Assembly: GCF_001613445.1 (NCBI RefSeq) | Contig: NZ_BDCJ01000024.1 | Coordinates: 62,001 to 126,000 of the forward strand | Direction of reading: 5' to 3' | Source: Nocardia grenadensis NBRC 108939 | GTDB taxonomy: Bacteria > Actinomycetota > Actinomycetes > Mycobacteriales > Mycobacteriaceae | DNA: 64,000 bases | Shown here: positions 27,747 through 36,340 of the stretch, piece by piece | How the letters are laid out: every line of letters starts with the position of its first letter | Position numbering within the stretch: position 1 is the first letter of the stretch | The notes under the pieces: model-generated | Databases searched by the model: none | Told to the model about the DNA's origin: nothing | Seen by the model: only the letters and a program-made list of their open reading frames with translations | Position numbers and translations under genes: made by a program

Positions 27747-29290
27747 TGAGCACGACTGCGGAGAAACTCGCCGATCTGCGTAAGCGCCTGGAGCTGGCGC
27801 AGGAACCGGCAGGGGAGGCCGCTGTCGCGAAGCGGGCGCGCAAGGGGATCCCCAGCGCGCGTGATCGGATCAAGATGCTGCTCGATCCGGGTTCGTTCGT
27901 GGAGATCGGTGCTCTGGTCCGGCGCCCGGGTGATCCGGACGCGCTCTACGGCGACGGTGTGGTCACCGGTCACGGCCTGGTCGACGGTCGCCCGGTTGCG
28001 GTGTTCTCCCACGATCAGACCGTGTACGGCGGTTCGGTCGGCGAGATGTTCGGCCGCAAAGTGGCCGCGGTGATGGAGTACGCGGCCAAGGTGGGCTGCC
28101 CGCTGGTCGGTATCAACGATTCCGGCGGTGCCCGGGTGCAGGAGGCGGTGTCTTCGCTGGCCTGGTACGCCGAGCTGGCGACCCGGCAGGAACTGCTGTC
28201 GGGGATGGTCCCGACCGTTTCACTCATCCTGGGCAAATGCGCCGGTGGCGCGGTGTACTCGCCGATCAACACCGATGTCGTGGTCGCCACCGAGGCGGCC
28301 TACATGTTCGTCACCGGTCCCAAGGTGATCCGTGAGGTCACCGGCGAGGACGTCAGTCTGGAAGAACTGGGTGGGGCGCACAGCCAGGCCCAGTACGGCA
28401 ATATCCATCATGTCGCCAAGGACGAGCAGGCGGCTTTCGAATGGGTCCGGGACTACCTGTCCTATCTGCCGACCAGTTGCCAGGAGAAGCCGCCGATCGT
28501 GAACCCCGGCCTCGAACCGGAGATCACCGATTCGGATCGGGAATTGAACTCCCTGGTACCGGATTCGGACAACTCCGGTTACGACATGCACGAGGTGCTG
28601 CTGCGTATCTTCGACGACGGCCACTTCCACGAGTACGGCGCCGAAGCCGGCCGAAACATCATCACCGGATTCGCCCGGGTGGACGGCCGCAGTGTCGGCG
28701 TGGTGGCCAATCAGCCGATGGTCTACGCGGGTGCCCTCGACGCCCGGGCTTCGGACAAGGCCTCACATTTCGTGCGGCTCTGCGATGCCTACGAGATCCC
28801 GCTGGTGTTCGTGGTCGACACCCCGGGCTTCCTGCCCGGCGTGGAGCAGGAGAAGGTCGGCGTGATCAAACGCGGCGGCCGGTTCCTGTTCGCCTTCGTG
28901 GAGGCGACCGTGCCGAAGGTGACCGTCGTTGTCCGCAAGTCCTACGGCGGCGGCTACGCGGTGATGGGATCCAAGCAGCTGGGTGCCGATATCAATCTGG
29001 CCTGGCCCACCGCCCGGATCGCGGTGATGGGTGCGGAGAGCGCGGTGAGCCTGATCGGTGCGGCGCAGATCGCGGCCGCGCCCGAGGAGCAGAAAGCGGC
29101 CGTACGCCAGCAGATGATCGACTTCTACAACGCCACCATGGCCACGCCGTGGGTCGCGGCCGAACGCGGCTTCATCGACGCGGTGATCGAACCGGCGCAG
29201 ACTCGGCTGGAGCTACGACGGGCGCTACATCTGCTGCGGGACAAGACCGTGATCCGTAACCCGCGTAAACATCACCTGCTGCCGCTGTAG
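27746..29290 (+). CDS. accD4: Acyl-CoA carboxylase beta subunit AccD4
   Basis: Carboxyltransferase subunit that makes the carboxylated alpha-chain for Pks13, in complex with a biotinylated alpha subunit and other subunits encoded elsewhere. 514 residues. Carboxyltransferase signatures: GINDSGGARVQEAVSSL with the Gly pair of the N-domain oxyanion hole, KCAGGAVYSP, and in the C-domain FVVDTPGFLPGVEQE and KSYGGGYAVMGSKQL. It begins with GTG overlapping the pks13 stop, so translation is coupled. Ends in a convergent arrangement with the cyclophilin gene, separated by a bidirectional hairpin. Confidence 0.96.
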   Translation: MSTTAEKLADLRKRLELAQEPAGEAAVAKRARKGIPSARDRIKMLLDPGSFVEIGALVRRPGDPDALYGDGVVTGHGLVDGRPVAVFSHDQTVYGGSVGEMFGRKVAAVMEYAAKVGCPLVGINDSGGARVQEAVSSLAWYAELATRQELLSGMVPTVSLILGKCAGGAVYSPINTDVVVATEAAYMFVTGPKVIREVTGEDVSLEELGGAHSQAQYGNIHHVAKDEQAAFEWVRDYLSYLPTSCQEKPPIVNPGLEPEITDSDRELNSLVPDSDNSGYDMHEVLLRIFDDGHFHEYGAEAGRNIITGFARVDGRSVGVVANQPMVYAGALDARASDKASHFVRLCDAYEIPLVFVVDTPGFLPGVEQEKVGVIKRGGRFLFAFVEATVPKVTVVVRKSYGGGYAVMGSKQLGADINLAWPTARIAVMGAESAVSLIGAAQIAAAPEEQKAAVRQQMIDFYNATMATPWVAAERGFIDAVIEPAQTRLELRRALHLLRDKTVIRNPRKHHLLPL

Positions 29291-29297
29291 CCGCTCG

Positions 29298-29332
29298 CGG
29301 TTCGGGTTGTTCCGCGGGAACAACCCGAACCG
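29298..29332. terminator. Bidirectional terminator between accD4 and ppi
   Basis: A perfect 16-bp stem (29298-29313 with 29317-29332) with a GCG loop sits between the two convergent genes, 8 bp after the accD4 stop. It can serve both strands. Confidence 0.8.
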
Positions 29333-29349
29333 TCACGTACCGATCCTGC

Positions 29350-29850
29350 TCAGCCGGTGATCGCCGCGGATTCGATGACCACGTTGTCCACCGGGACGTC
29401 CTGGTGCATGCCCTGCGACGAGGTGGACACGCCGGCGATCTTGTCGACCACGTCGGTGCCGTCGGTGACCTCGCCGAATACGGCGTAGCCCCAGCCCTGG
29501 CCCGCCGGCTGGGTGTGGTTGAGGAAGTCGTTGTCGGCGACGTTGATGAAGAACTGCGCGGTCGCCGAGTGCGGATCGTTGGTACGCGCCATGGCGACCG
29601 TGTACTTGTTGTTCTTCAGGCCGTTGGCCGCCTCGTTCTGGATGGGCGCCTGCGTGGGCTTCTGCTGCATCTGGCCGTCGAAACCACCGCCCTGGATCAT
29701 GAAGCCCGGGATAACGCGGTGGAAGATCGTGCCGTCGTAATGTCCCGACTTGACGTATTCGACGAAGTTACGGACGGTGTCCGGCGCCTTCGCCTCGTCA
29801 AGTTGGAGGCCGATGGTTCCGTAGTTCGTCTCGAGATTCACCTTGGTCAT
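29350..29850 (-). CDS. Peptidyl-prolyl cis-trans isomerase (cyclophilin)
   Basis: Cytoplasmic cyclophilin of 166 residues with no signal peptide, which accelerates proline isomerisation during folding. Family motifs are intact: FHRVIPGFMIQGG (catalytic Arg and Phe), FFINVADNDFLNH and YAVFGEVTDGTDVVDKI. The active-site region AMARTNDPHSATAQFF has Ala-Arg-Thr as in bacterial PpiB. ATG at 29850 is clear. It is convergent with accD4. Length and motifs correspond to the short bacterial PpiB type. Confidence 0.95.
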   Translation of the reverse strand: MTKVNLETNYGTIGLQLDEAKAPDTVRNFVEYVKSGHYDGTIFHRVIPGFMIQGGGFDGQMQQKPTQAPIQNEAANGLKNNKYTVAMARTNDPHSATAQFFINVADNDFLNHTQPAGQGWGYAVFGEVTDGTDVVDKIAGVSTSSQGMHQDVPVDNVVIESAAITG

Positions 29851-30032
29851 GCCCCTACCTTTCCATTACCGCCGCTGGACCCCGCGCTTAAGGGGGTGTT
29901 TCCCGGCAGATTGTGCCAGCCGCCCGTCTTTACCCCATTCGGGTGGTTTGTATGCGCCGGTTGTCGGGTGTGTTCGCGCTCGGATCGGGTACGCGCCGGG
30001 GGCACCACCGGGCCCCGCGCGCCGCGCCCAAG

Positions 30033-30038
30033 TAGCAT
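30033..30038 (+). promoter_or_regulatory. -10 box of leaderless emb transcript
   Basis: TAGCAT ends 6 bp upstream of the GTG start of the first emb gene with no ribosome-binding site between, the classic leaderless arrangement. Confidence 0.5.
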
Positions 30039-30044
30039 GCCAGC

Positions 30045-33000
30045 GTGCCAGAAGTCGCCACCGCAGTACTGACGAAGACGCCACCGGAGCCGGAGCCGAA
30101 GGTCGCGCCGAAGGATTTCCGGATCGCGCGTCTCGTCGCGATCGTCACCGGTGTGCTGGGGGCGCTGTTCGCGGTCGCCACACCCTTCCTACCCGTCACC
30201 CAGACCACGGCGACGCTGAGCTGGCCGCAACACGACAGCCTGGCCAATGTGCAGGCACCGCTCATGTCGCAGGTGCCAATCGATCTCGCCGCGACCATCC
30301 CGTGCGCGGCGGTGAATCAGCTGCCCCCGCAGGGCGGCATGCTGCTGGCCACCGCACCTCCGCAGGGCGACCGCGCGGCGCTCGAGGCGCTGTTCGTCCG
30401 AGTTTCGGAAACCTCGGTGGATGTGGTGGACCGTAATGCGGTCGTGGCGACCGCCGACCGGGCGGAGATGGCGAACTGTTCGGCCATCACCATCCATTCC
30501 GATATCGAAGCCACCAGCGCGGCCTTCGTCGGGCTCACCACCGAAGCCGGCGAACCCAACGCGGGCCGGCTGGTCGGTGATCTGCGTCCGCAGATGGTCG
30601 GTGTGTTCACCGATATGACCGGCGGTATCCCGGCCGGGCTGAGCCTGGAGTCCACGATCGACACCCGGTTCAGCTCCAGCCCCACCTGGATCAAACTCGC
30701 CGCGATCGTGGCCGCGGTGCTGTGCACGGTGCTGTCGCTGGTGGCGCTGGCGCGACTGGACACCAGTGACGGGCGCGGCCACCGGCGTTTCCTGCCGGCG
30801 CACTGGCTGAAGCCCACCCTGGCCGACGGCGGGGTCGTCGGCACGCTGCTGCTCTGGCATTTCCTGGGCGCCAACACCTCCGACGACGGCTACATCCTGA
30901 GCATGGTCCGGGTGGCGCCGGACGCGGGCTATATGGCCAATTACTTCCGCTGGTACGGCGTGCCCGAGGCACCGTTCGGCTGGTACTACTACGTGATCCA
31001 GCTGTTCGCCCAGGTCTCCACGGCCAGTCCGTGGGTCCGGCTGCCCGCGCTGGCATGCGGGATCCTGTGCTGGATGGTGATCAGTCGCGAGGTGGTGCCG
31101 CGGCTGGGCAACGGCCTGCGCGGTGCGCGGGGACGCGCCTGGTTCGGCAGCGTCCCGCTGTGGACCGGCGGCCTGGTCTTCCTGGCGTTCTGGCTGCCCT
31201 ACGACAACGGTCTGCGGTCGGAGCCCATCGTCGCGCTCGGCGCACTGCTCACCTGGGTTTCCATCGAACGCGCCATCGCGACCGGGCGATTGCTGCCGGC
31301 CGCGGTGGCGGTGGTGGTCGCGGCGTTCACCCTCGCCGCCGCGCCGACCGGCCTCATGTGTGTGGCCGCGCTGCTGGCCGGTATCCGGCCCATCACCCGC
31401 ATCATCGTGCGCCGGCACCGGGAGCACGGTACGGTCGCGCTGCTCGCGCCGTTGGCCGCCGCCGGATTCCTGGTACTCACCGTGGTCTACGGCGACCAGA
31501 CCTTCGCCGGTATCCAGGAGGCGAACCAGATCCGGCAGCTGGCCGGGCCCAACCTGGCCTGGTACGAGGACTACCTGCGGTACTACTACCTGTTTGTCGA
31601 GACCGTCGACGGGTCGCTGTCGCGCCGCTTCGCCTTCCTGGTGATGCTGCTGTGCTTGTTCACCACCATGCTGGTGCTGCTGCGCCGGCGGCGGGTGCCG
31701 GGTATCGCCGCCGGGCCGACCTGGCGGTTGATGGGCGTGGTGTTCGGCACGATCTTCTTCATGATGTTCAACCCGACCAAGTGGACCCACCACTTCGGCG
31801 CCTACGCCGGAATCGCGGGTTCGCTGGCCGCGGTGACCGCCGTCGCGGTATCGGCCTCGGCGCTGCGGGCGCGCAAGAACCGGGCGATCTTCTTGGCCGG
31901 GTTGCTGTTCACGCTGGCGCTGGCGTTCTCCGGTATCAACGGCTACTGGTATGTGTCCAGTTACGGGGTGCCCTGGTTCGACAAGCGGGTGGTGCTGGGC
32001 GGTATCTCCTCCAACACCGTGATGCTGGTGCTGTTCGCCGCGGCCCTGCTGTTGGTCGGCTGGCACACCCTGCGTGAGGGGTACGCCAAACCCCCGAACT
32101 CCACGCGCACCGCCCGGGGCCGCCGCGTCCGTAAGTTCGCGGCGATCCCGCTCACGCTGGTGGCCGCGGCCATGGTGCTGTTCGAGGTGCTCTCCCTGGC
32201 CAAGGGCGCCTACTCGCAGTATCCGGGGTATTCGCTGGCCCGCGGCAATATCGATGCGCTGACCGGGCAGAGCTGCGGTCTGGCCAACGATGTGCTGGTC
32301 GAATCGAACGCGAACGCCGGCCGGCTGAACCCGATCATCGACCCGGCGAATCCGCCCACCAACCCGAACGATCCGCTGGCCGGCGTCGATCCGGTCGGCT
32401 TCTCGCCCAACGGCGTCCCCGACGATCTGTCCGCCGACGCGGTCGAGGTGAAACCGGGTACCGGCAACACCTCCAATCAGTCGGTGGGCGCGGCGTTCGC
32501 CGAGGGCCAGAACGCCGGTACCGGCGGCGGACAGGGCGCGCAGGGTGTGAACGGCAGCACCGTGGCCCTGCCCTTCGGCCTGGACCCGGCCACCACGCCC
32601 GTCCTGGGCAGCTACCAGGAGGGTGTACAGCAGCCCGCGTTCGTCTCGTCGAGCTGGTACGAACTGCCGGAACGCTCGCCCGACCATCCGCTGGTGGTCA
32701 TTACCGCGGCCGGCCGCATCCTGTCCTACGACGACACCGGTGCCATGCAGTACGGCCAGTCGCTGACCGTCGATTACGGCAAACGGCAGCCGGACGGTTC
32801 GGTAACACAGCTCGGCACCTACCTGCCTCGCGATATCGGTCCCTTCCCGTCCTGGCGCAACCTGCGGGTGCCGCTGGACGAGATCGCCCCCGAGGCCGAC
32901 GCCGTCCGGGTCGTCGCAGGCGATCCGATCCTGATCGGCGACCAGTGGCTGGCGTTCACCCCGCCGCGGTTGCCGAAACTGGAATCCGCAAACGACTACC

Positions 33001-33362
33001 TGCGTTCGGAGCAGCCGATTCTGCTCGACTGGGCAGTCGGCCTGCAGTTCCCCTGCCAGCGCCCGTTCCGACACGTGAACGGGGTCGCCGAGGTACCGAA
33101 GTTCCGCATCCTGCCGGACCGCCCGCTCGCGGTGAGCTCCACCAACACCTGGCAGGCCCAGGAGTTCGGCGGTCCGCTCGGGTTCTCTCAGATGCTGGCC
33201 AAGTCGACCACGATCCCCACCTACCTGAAGAACGACTGGGGCCGGGACTGGGGCACGCTGGAACGCTACGACCAGTACTACGACGCGGTACCGGCGGAAC
33301 TGGCGACGGGGACCGAGACCCGCAACGGGTTGTGGGATCCGGGCAGGCTGCGGGTTTTCTGA
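30045..33362 (+). CDS. Arabinosyltransferase, Emb family (first copy)
   Basis: GT-C fold membrane enzyme that adds arabinofuranose from decaprenyl-phosphoarabinose to arabinogalactan (EmbA/EmbB) or lipoarabinomannan (EmbC). 1105 residues: a first helix, an N-terminal extracytoplasmic jelly-roll (about 60-210), a multi-helix region (about 215-690) and a C-terminal carbohydrate-binding domain. The catalytic loop NTSDDGYILSM contains the paired Asp. The Met at about 287 aligns with EmbB Met306 of the ethambutol-resistance region. The WTHHFGAYAG and SYGVPWFDKR motifs are conserved. I cannot assign it to embA, embB or embC from sequence alone. It is followed by a toxin-antitoxin pair rather than another emb gene. 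Confidence 0.93.
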   Translation: MPEVATAVLTKTPPEPEPKVAPKDFRIARLVAIVTGVLGALFAVATPFLPVTQTTATLSWPQHDSLANVQAPLMSQVPIDLAATIPCAAVNQLPPQGGMLLATAPPQGDRAALEALFVRVSETSVDVVDRNAVVATADRAEMANCSAITIHSDIEATSAAFVGLTTEAGEPNAGRLVGDLRPQMVGVFTDMTGGIPAGLSLESTIDTRFSSSPTWIKLAAIVAAVLCTVLSLVALARLDTSDGRGHRRFLPAHWLKPTLADGGVVGTLLLWHFLGANTSDDGYILSMVRVAPDAGYMANYFRWYGVPEAPFGWYYYVIQLFAQVSTASPWVRLPALACGILCWMVISREVVPRLGNGLRGARGRAWFGSVPLWTGGLVFLAFWLPYDNGLRSEPIVALGALLTWVSIERAIATGRLLPAAVAVVVAAFTLAAAPTGLMCVAALLAGIRPITRIIVRRHREHGTVALLAPLAAAGFLVLTVVYGDQTFAGIQEANQIRQLAGPNLAWYEDYLRYYYLFVETVDGSLSRRFAFLVMLLCLFTTMLVLLRRRRVPGIAAGPTWRLMGVVFGTIFFMMFNPTKWTHHFGAYAGIAGSLAAVTAVAVSASALRARKNRAIFLAGLLFTLALAFSGINGYWYVSSYGVPWFDKRVVLGGISSNTVMLVLFAAALLLVGWHTLREGYAKPPNSTRTARGRRVRKFAAIPLTLVAAAMVLFEVLSLAKGAYSQYPGYSLARGNIDALTGQSCGLANDVLVESNANAGRLNPIIDPANPPTNPNDPLAGVDPVGFSPNGVPDDLSADAVEVKPGTGNTSNQSVGAAFAEGQNAGTGGGQGAQGVNGSTVALPFGLDPATTPVLGSYQEGVQQPAFVSSSWYELPERSPDHPLVVITAAGRILSYDDTGAMQYGQSLTVDYGKRQPDGSVTQLGTYLPRDIGPFPSWRNLRVPLDEIAPEADAVRVVAGDPILIGDQWLAFTPPRLPKLESANDYLRSEQPILLDWAVGLQFPCQRPFRHVNGVAEVPKFRILPDRPLAVSSTNTWQAQEFGGPLGFSQMLAKSTTIPTYLKNDWGRDWGTLERYDQYYDAVPAELATGTETRNGLWDPGRLRVF

Positions 33363-33394
33363 TCTCCTGACGACTGCGGCGACCGGGCACCGAA

Positions 33395-33432
33395 TGTACA
33401 ATTTCTGGTGTCCGGTCGTCTCATTTTGTACA
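33395..33432 (+). promoter_or_regulatory. Operator/promoter of the vapBC-like pair
   Basis: TGTACAA (33395-33401) and TTGTACA (33426-33432) form an inverted repeat with centres about three helical turns apart, directly upstream of the antitoxin gene. The first arm overlaps TACAAT, a near-perfect -10. The second arm abuts the AGGAGG ribosome-binding site. This suits autorepression by the antitoxin-toxin complex. Confidence 0.55.
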
Positions 33433-33442
33433 GGAGGTTCTC

Positions 33443-33667
33443 ATGTCGCTAACCCACATCGAGATCGACGACGAGGAACTGGAGACCGCCAAGAAACTGG
33501 GTGGTCACAAGACCAAGACAGCGGCGGTCGCCGAGGCATTGCGGCAGTACAACCAACGCATGAGTCGCGCGGCCGCTGTTGACTACTACTTCGAACTAGC
33601 GCAGGACTGGGATATCGAAGGAGCTGAAGCCGCCCATGCGGCAGAGAAGAGGGCATTTCGCCAGTGA
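33443..33667 (+). CDS. VapB-type antitoxin
   Basis: A 74-residue protein of the VapB type. The N-terminus (MSLTHIEIDDEELETAKKL) gives a beta strand and helix, and TKTAAVAEALRQYNQR resembles the ribbon-helix-helix DNA-binding pattern of actinobacterial VapB antitoxins. The C-terminal half is rich in Ala, Glu and aromatic residues (DYYFELAQDWDIEG) and would wrap around the toxin. AGGAGG lies 7 bp before the ATG. The stop overlaps the toxin start by 4 bp. It is assigned by size, fold pattern and pairing with a PIN-domain gene. Confidence 0.82.
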   Translation: MSLTHIEIDDEELETAKKLGGHKTKTAAVAEALRQYNQRMSRAAAVDYYFELAQDWDIEGAEAAHAAEKRAFRQ

Positions 33668-34092
33668 CCGGCTACCTTGTCGACTCCTCGGCGTTGTGGC
33701 GCATCCTTCGGGACCGCACGGTCCTGGACCGGTGGCGGGAAACTCTTGCCAACGGCGAGTTTCGTTCTTGCTACCCGCAACGCAGCGAATTCTTGACCTC
33801 GGCGCGAAATCTGAAGGAATATTCGGACTTCTGCCGTATGTTCGACACCCTGTACCGAGATGCCACAGTCCCGAAGGGGGCCGGCCAGTGGATTGGGAAA
33901 GTCCAGTATTTCGCGGCCGAGCGAGGAAGTCACCAATGCTTCTCGGCAGTGGACCTGCAAGTGTGTGCTACCGCGGCGCATCACGGTCTGATGGTCGTGC
34001 ACGATGATTCGGACTTTGTCACCGCGACCAGGCTGTCGGTCGAGCTCCAGCAGATCAATGTGCACGAAGGGCCAATCGATTCCGACTCCTGA
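33664..34092 (+). CDS. VapC-type PIN-domain ribonuclease toxin
   Basis: A 142-residue PIN-domain protein. The acidic residues expected for metal binding are present: Asp in LVDSSALWR, Glu in QRSEFLTSAR, Asp in FSAVDLQVCATAAHH and Asp in VVHDDSDFVTA. VapC toxins cleave tRNA or rRNA; the target here is unknown. The GTG start overlaps the antitoxin stop in GTGA. The codon use is slightly less GC-biased than in the flanking emb genes. The pair separates the first emb gene from aftA, which suggests later insertion into an ancestral cell-wall cluster. Confidence 0.85.
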   Translation: MTGYLVDSSALWRILRDRTVLDRWRETLANGEFRSCYPQRSEFLTSARNLKEYSDFCRMFDTLYRDATVPKGAGQWIGKVQYFAAERGSHQCFSAVDLQVCATAAHHGLMVVHDDSDFVTATRLSVELQQINVHEGPIDSDS

Positions 34093-34212
34093 CGGTCCGT
34101 TCGCAGACGCCGTCGATGTCGGCGGTCAGTGTGTACGCGGGCCGGTGGTGACCCCTGCACTAGGCTGACCGACGCCCAGTAGGTGGATCGGGAGCCGGAG
34201 GTAAGTACGCCG

Positions 34213-36213
34213 ATGACTACGAGTCGCGGCGCGCGGTTGGTGCGTCAGGTCGGGGCCGGAGTCGGCGAAGCGGTGCTCGCGACGGTGGTCGCGGTGGTGG
34301 TGGTCGCCGTCGGGCTGGTCGCGTTCTCCCTGGTGCAGTGGCCCGCGTTCAACTCCTCCAATGTCGTGCGGGCACTGACCACTGTCGGTCAGGTGGGGGC
34401 CGCGGCGCTCATCGCGGGGTCCATCGCCCTACTGCGACTGCGGCGTGCGCGATGGCTCGCGAAACTGCTGTCCTGGACCGGTATCTCGGCGTTCGTCACC
34501 GTCACTCTCGGGATGCCGCTGGCGGCCACCAAGCTGTACCTGTTCGGTATCTCGGTGGACCAGGAGTTCCGGACCGAATACCTGACCCGGCTCACCGACA
34601 GCGCCGCGTTGCGCGATATGACCTACGCCGATCTGCCGCCGTTCTATCCGGCCGGCTGGTTCTGGGTCGGCGGCCGGGTGGCGAATGTGCTCGGGATGGA
34701 CGGCTGGGAAGTGTTCAAACCGTATGCGATCGGGTCGATCGCGGTGGCCGCGATGGTATCGCTGGTGCTGTGGACCCAGCTGATCCGCGCGGATTGGGCG
34801 GTGGGGGTCACCAGCGCGGTGACGGCCGTGGCCGTCACCTATGCCGCGCCGGAGGCCTATGGCGCGGTGATCGCGATTCTGTTGCCGCCGGTGCTGGTGA
34901 TGGCGTGGGGCGCGCTGTACCGCCCCGCCGAGATCGCCGGCCCGACCGCGGACGCGGCGGAAACGCGTACCGCGGGTGGCTGGGGCGCGGTGCTGGGCAC
35001 CGGGCTGTTCCTGGGGCTCGCCGCCGCCTGCTACACCCTGTACTTCGCCTTCGCGGTGTTCACCGTCGTGCTCATGGCGGTGGTCGCGGCCGGACTGGGC
35101 CTGCGGTTGCGCTACGCGGCCCGGACACCGCGCCGGGTGGCGGCACACACCGAGGAGTCGCACGCGCCGGTCGGTAGCGCCGGCCGGGCTATCGGCGCAC
35201 CGCTGCTGCGACTGATCGTGATGGGCGTGATCGCCGCCCTGATCGCGCTGCCGGTGTTCCTGCCGTTCCTGGTCCGGATGCTGGATCGGCCGAAACTGCA
35301 GTCCGGGGGCGCGTTCCACTACCTGCCCGAGGCCGGATCCGAACTACCGTTTCCCATGGCGCATTTCTCGCTGCTCGGCGCGCTGTGCCTGATCGGAACC
35401 ATCTGGCTGGTGATGCGCGCGAGCTCCTCCCGCCGTGCCCAGTCGCTCGGCCTCGGCGTGGTCGCGGTGTACCTGTGGTCGCTGCTGTCGATGCTGGCCA
35501 CCGCGGCGGGATCCACGTTGCTGTCGTTCCGGCTGGAACCGGTGCTGCTGGTCCTGCTGGCGGCCGCGGGCGGGTTCGGTTTCGTGGAGGGGGCGCGGGC
35601 GGTATACCAGGCGCTCAACGAACCGACGCGGTTCCGCTGGGTGGCCATAGCGCTGGCGACGGTGGGCGCGCTCGCCTACTGCCAGGACATCCCCCATGTC
35701 CTGGCACCCGAGATCACCACCGCCTACACCGATACCGACGGGGACGGCCGGCGGGCCGACCAGCGCGATCCGTCGGCGGTCCGGCACTACCACAACATCG
35801 ACGACGCGTTGCGGGCCCAGACCGGCCGCGAACCGTCGGAAACAGTGTTGCTCACCGGCGACACCACCTTCCTCGCCTACTACCCGTACTTCGGCTTCCA
35901 GGGCATGACCTCGCACTACGCCAACCCGCTGGCCGATTACGCGGATCGGTCCGCGGCGATCGAGCAGTGGAGCGAAAAGGACACACCGGACGAACTTCTC
36001 GACGCGCTGTCCACGGCGCCGTGGCGCGCGCCCGACGCGTTCCTGTTCCGTCGCAGTGGTGACGAGTACACCCTGCGACTGGCCGCCGATGTGTACCCGA
36101 ACGACCCGAACGTCCGTCGCTACACCGTCGCGTTCCCCGCGAAATTGTTCGACGACCCGCGTTTCACTGTGACCGATATCGGCCCGTTCACCCTGATCGT
36201 CGTGAACCGCTGA
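34213..36213 (+). CDS. aftA: Galactan 5-O-arabinofuranosyltransferase AftA
   Basis: Adds the first arabinofuranose residue to the galactan, priming Emb action. GT-C membrane protein of about 666 residues (M. tuberculosis AftA is 643). About 11-13 hydrophobic helices and a soluble C-terminal domain are visible. The extracytoplasmic loop after the third or fourth helix carries DQEFRTEYLTRLTDSAALRD followed by DLPPFYPAGWFW, characteristic of this family. ATG 34213 is preferred, with GGAGG about 12 bp upstream; GTG 34183 is in frame but lacks a ribosome-binding site. It lies upstream of the second emb gene with a 127-bp gap. Confidence 0.92.
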   Translation: MTTSRGARLVRQVGAGVGEAVLATVVAVVVVAVGLVAFSLVQWPAFNSSNVVRALTTVGQVGAAALIAGSIALLRLRRARWLAKLLSWTGISAFVTVTLGMPLAATKLYLFGISVDQEFRTEYLTRLTDSAALRDMTYADLPPFYPAGWFWVGGRVANVLGMDGWEVFKPYAIGSIAVAAMVSLVLWTQLIRADWAVGVTSAVTAVAVTYAAPEAYGAVIAILLPPVLVMAWGALYRPAEIAGPTADAAETRTAGGWGAVLGTGLFLGLAAACYTLYFAFAVFTVVLMAVVAAGLGLRLRYAARTPRRVAAHTEESHAPVGSAGRAIGAPLLRLIVMGVIAALIALPVFLPFLVRMLDRPKLQSGGAFHYLPEAGSELPFPMAHFSLLGALCLIGTIWLVMRASSSRRAQSLGLGVVAVYLWSLLSMLATAAGSTLLSFRLEPVLLVLLAAAGGFGFVEGARAVYQALNEPTRFRWVAIALATVGALAYCQDIPHVLAPEITTAYTDTDGDGRRADQRDPSAVRHYHNIDDALRAQTGREPSETVLLTGDTTFLAYYPYFGFQGMTSHYANPLADYADRSAAIEQWSEKDTPDELLDALSTAPWRAPDAFLFRRSGDEYTLRLAADVYPNDPNVRRYTVAFPAKLFDDPRFTVTDIGPFTLIVVNR

Positions 36214-36326
36214 GCGGTATCGCCAGCCGCCGGCCGCCCGGTTCCCGCGGTGTCCGGCCGGCCGCACTCGCGCCGCCGAGCCGGCCGCTCCCGGTCTGCG
36301 GGTGAGCTCCGCTCAGCAGCGCCTAT

Positions 36327-36332
36327 TAGAGT
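36327..36332 (+). promoter_or_regulatory. -10 box of leaderless second emb transcript
   Basis: TAGAGT ends 8 bp before GTG 36341. This supports that GTG as the true start, because the upstream in-frame GTG 36302 would then lie outside the transcript. Confidence 0.5.
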
Positions 36333-36340
36333 CGAGCCCC

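Noticed and set aside
30189..33401. 1070-codon minus-strand open frame opposite the first emb gene
   Set aside because: Codon-bias shadow; low-complexity Arg/His/Gln-rich translation with no domains.
36302..36340. Upstream GTG 36302 as the start of the second emb gene
   Set aside because: The -10-like TAGAGT at 36327-36332 lies inside this extension, and the extra 13 residues are not typical of Emb N-termini.
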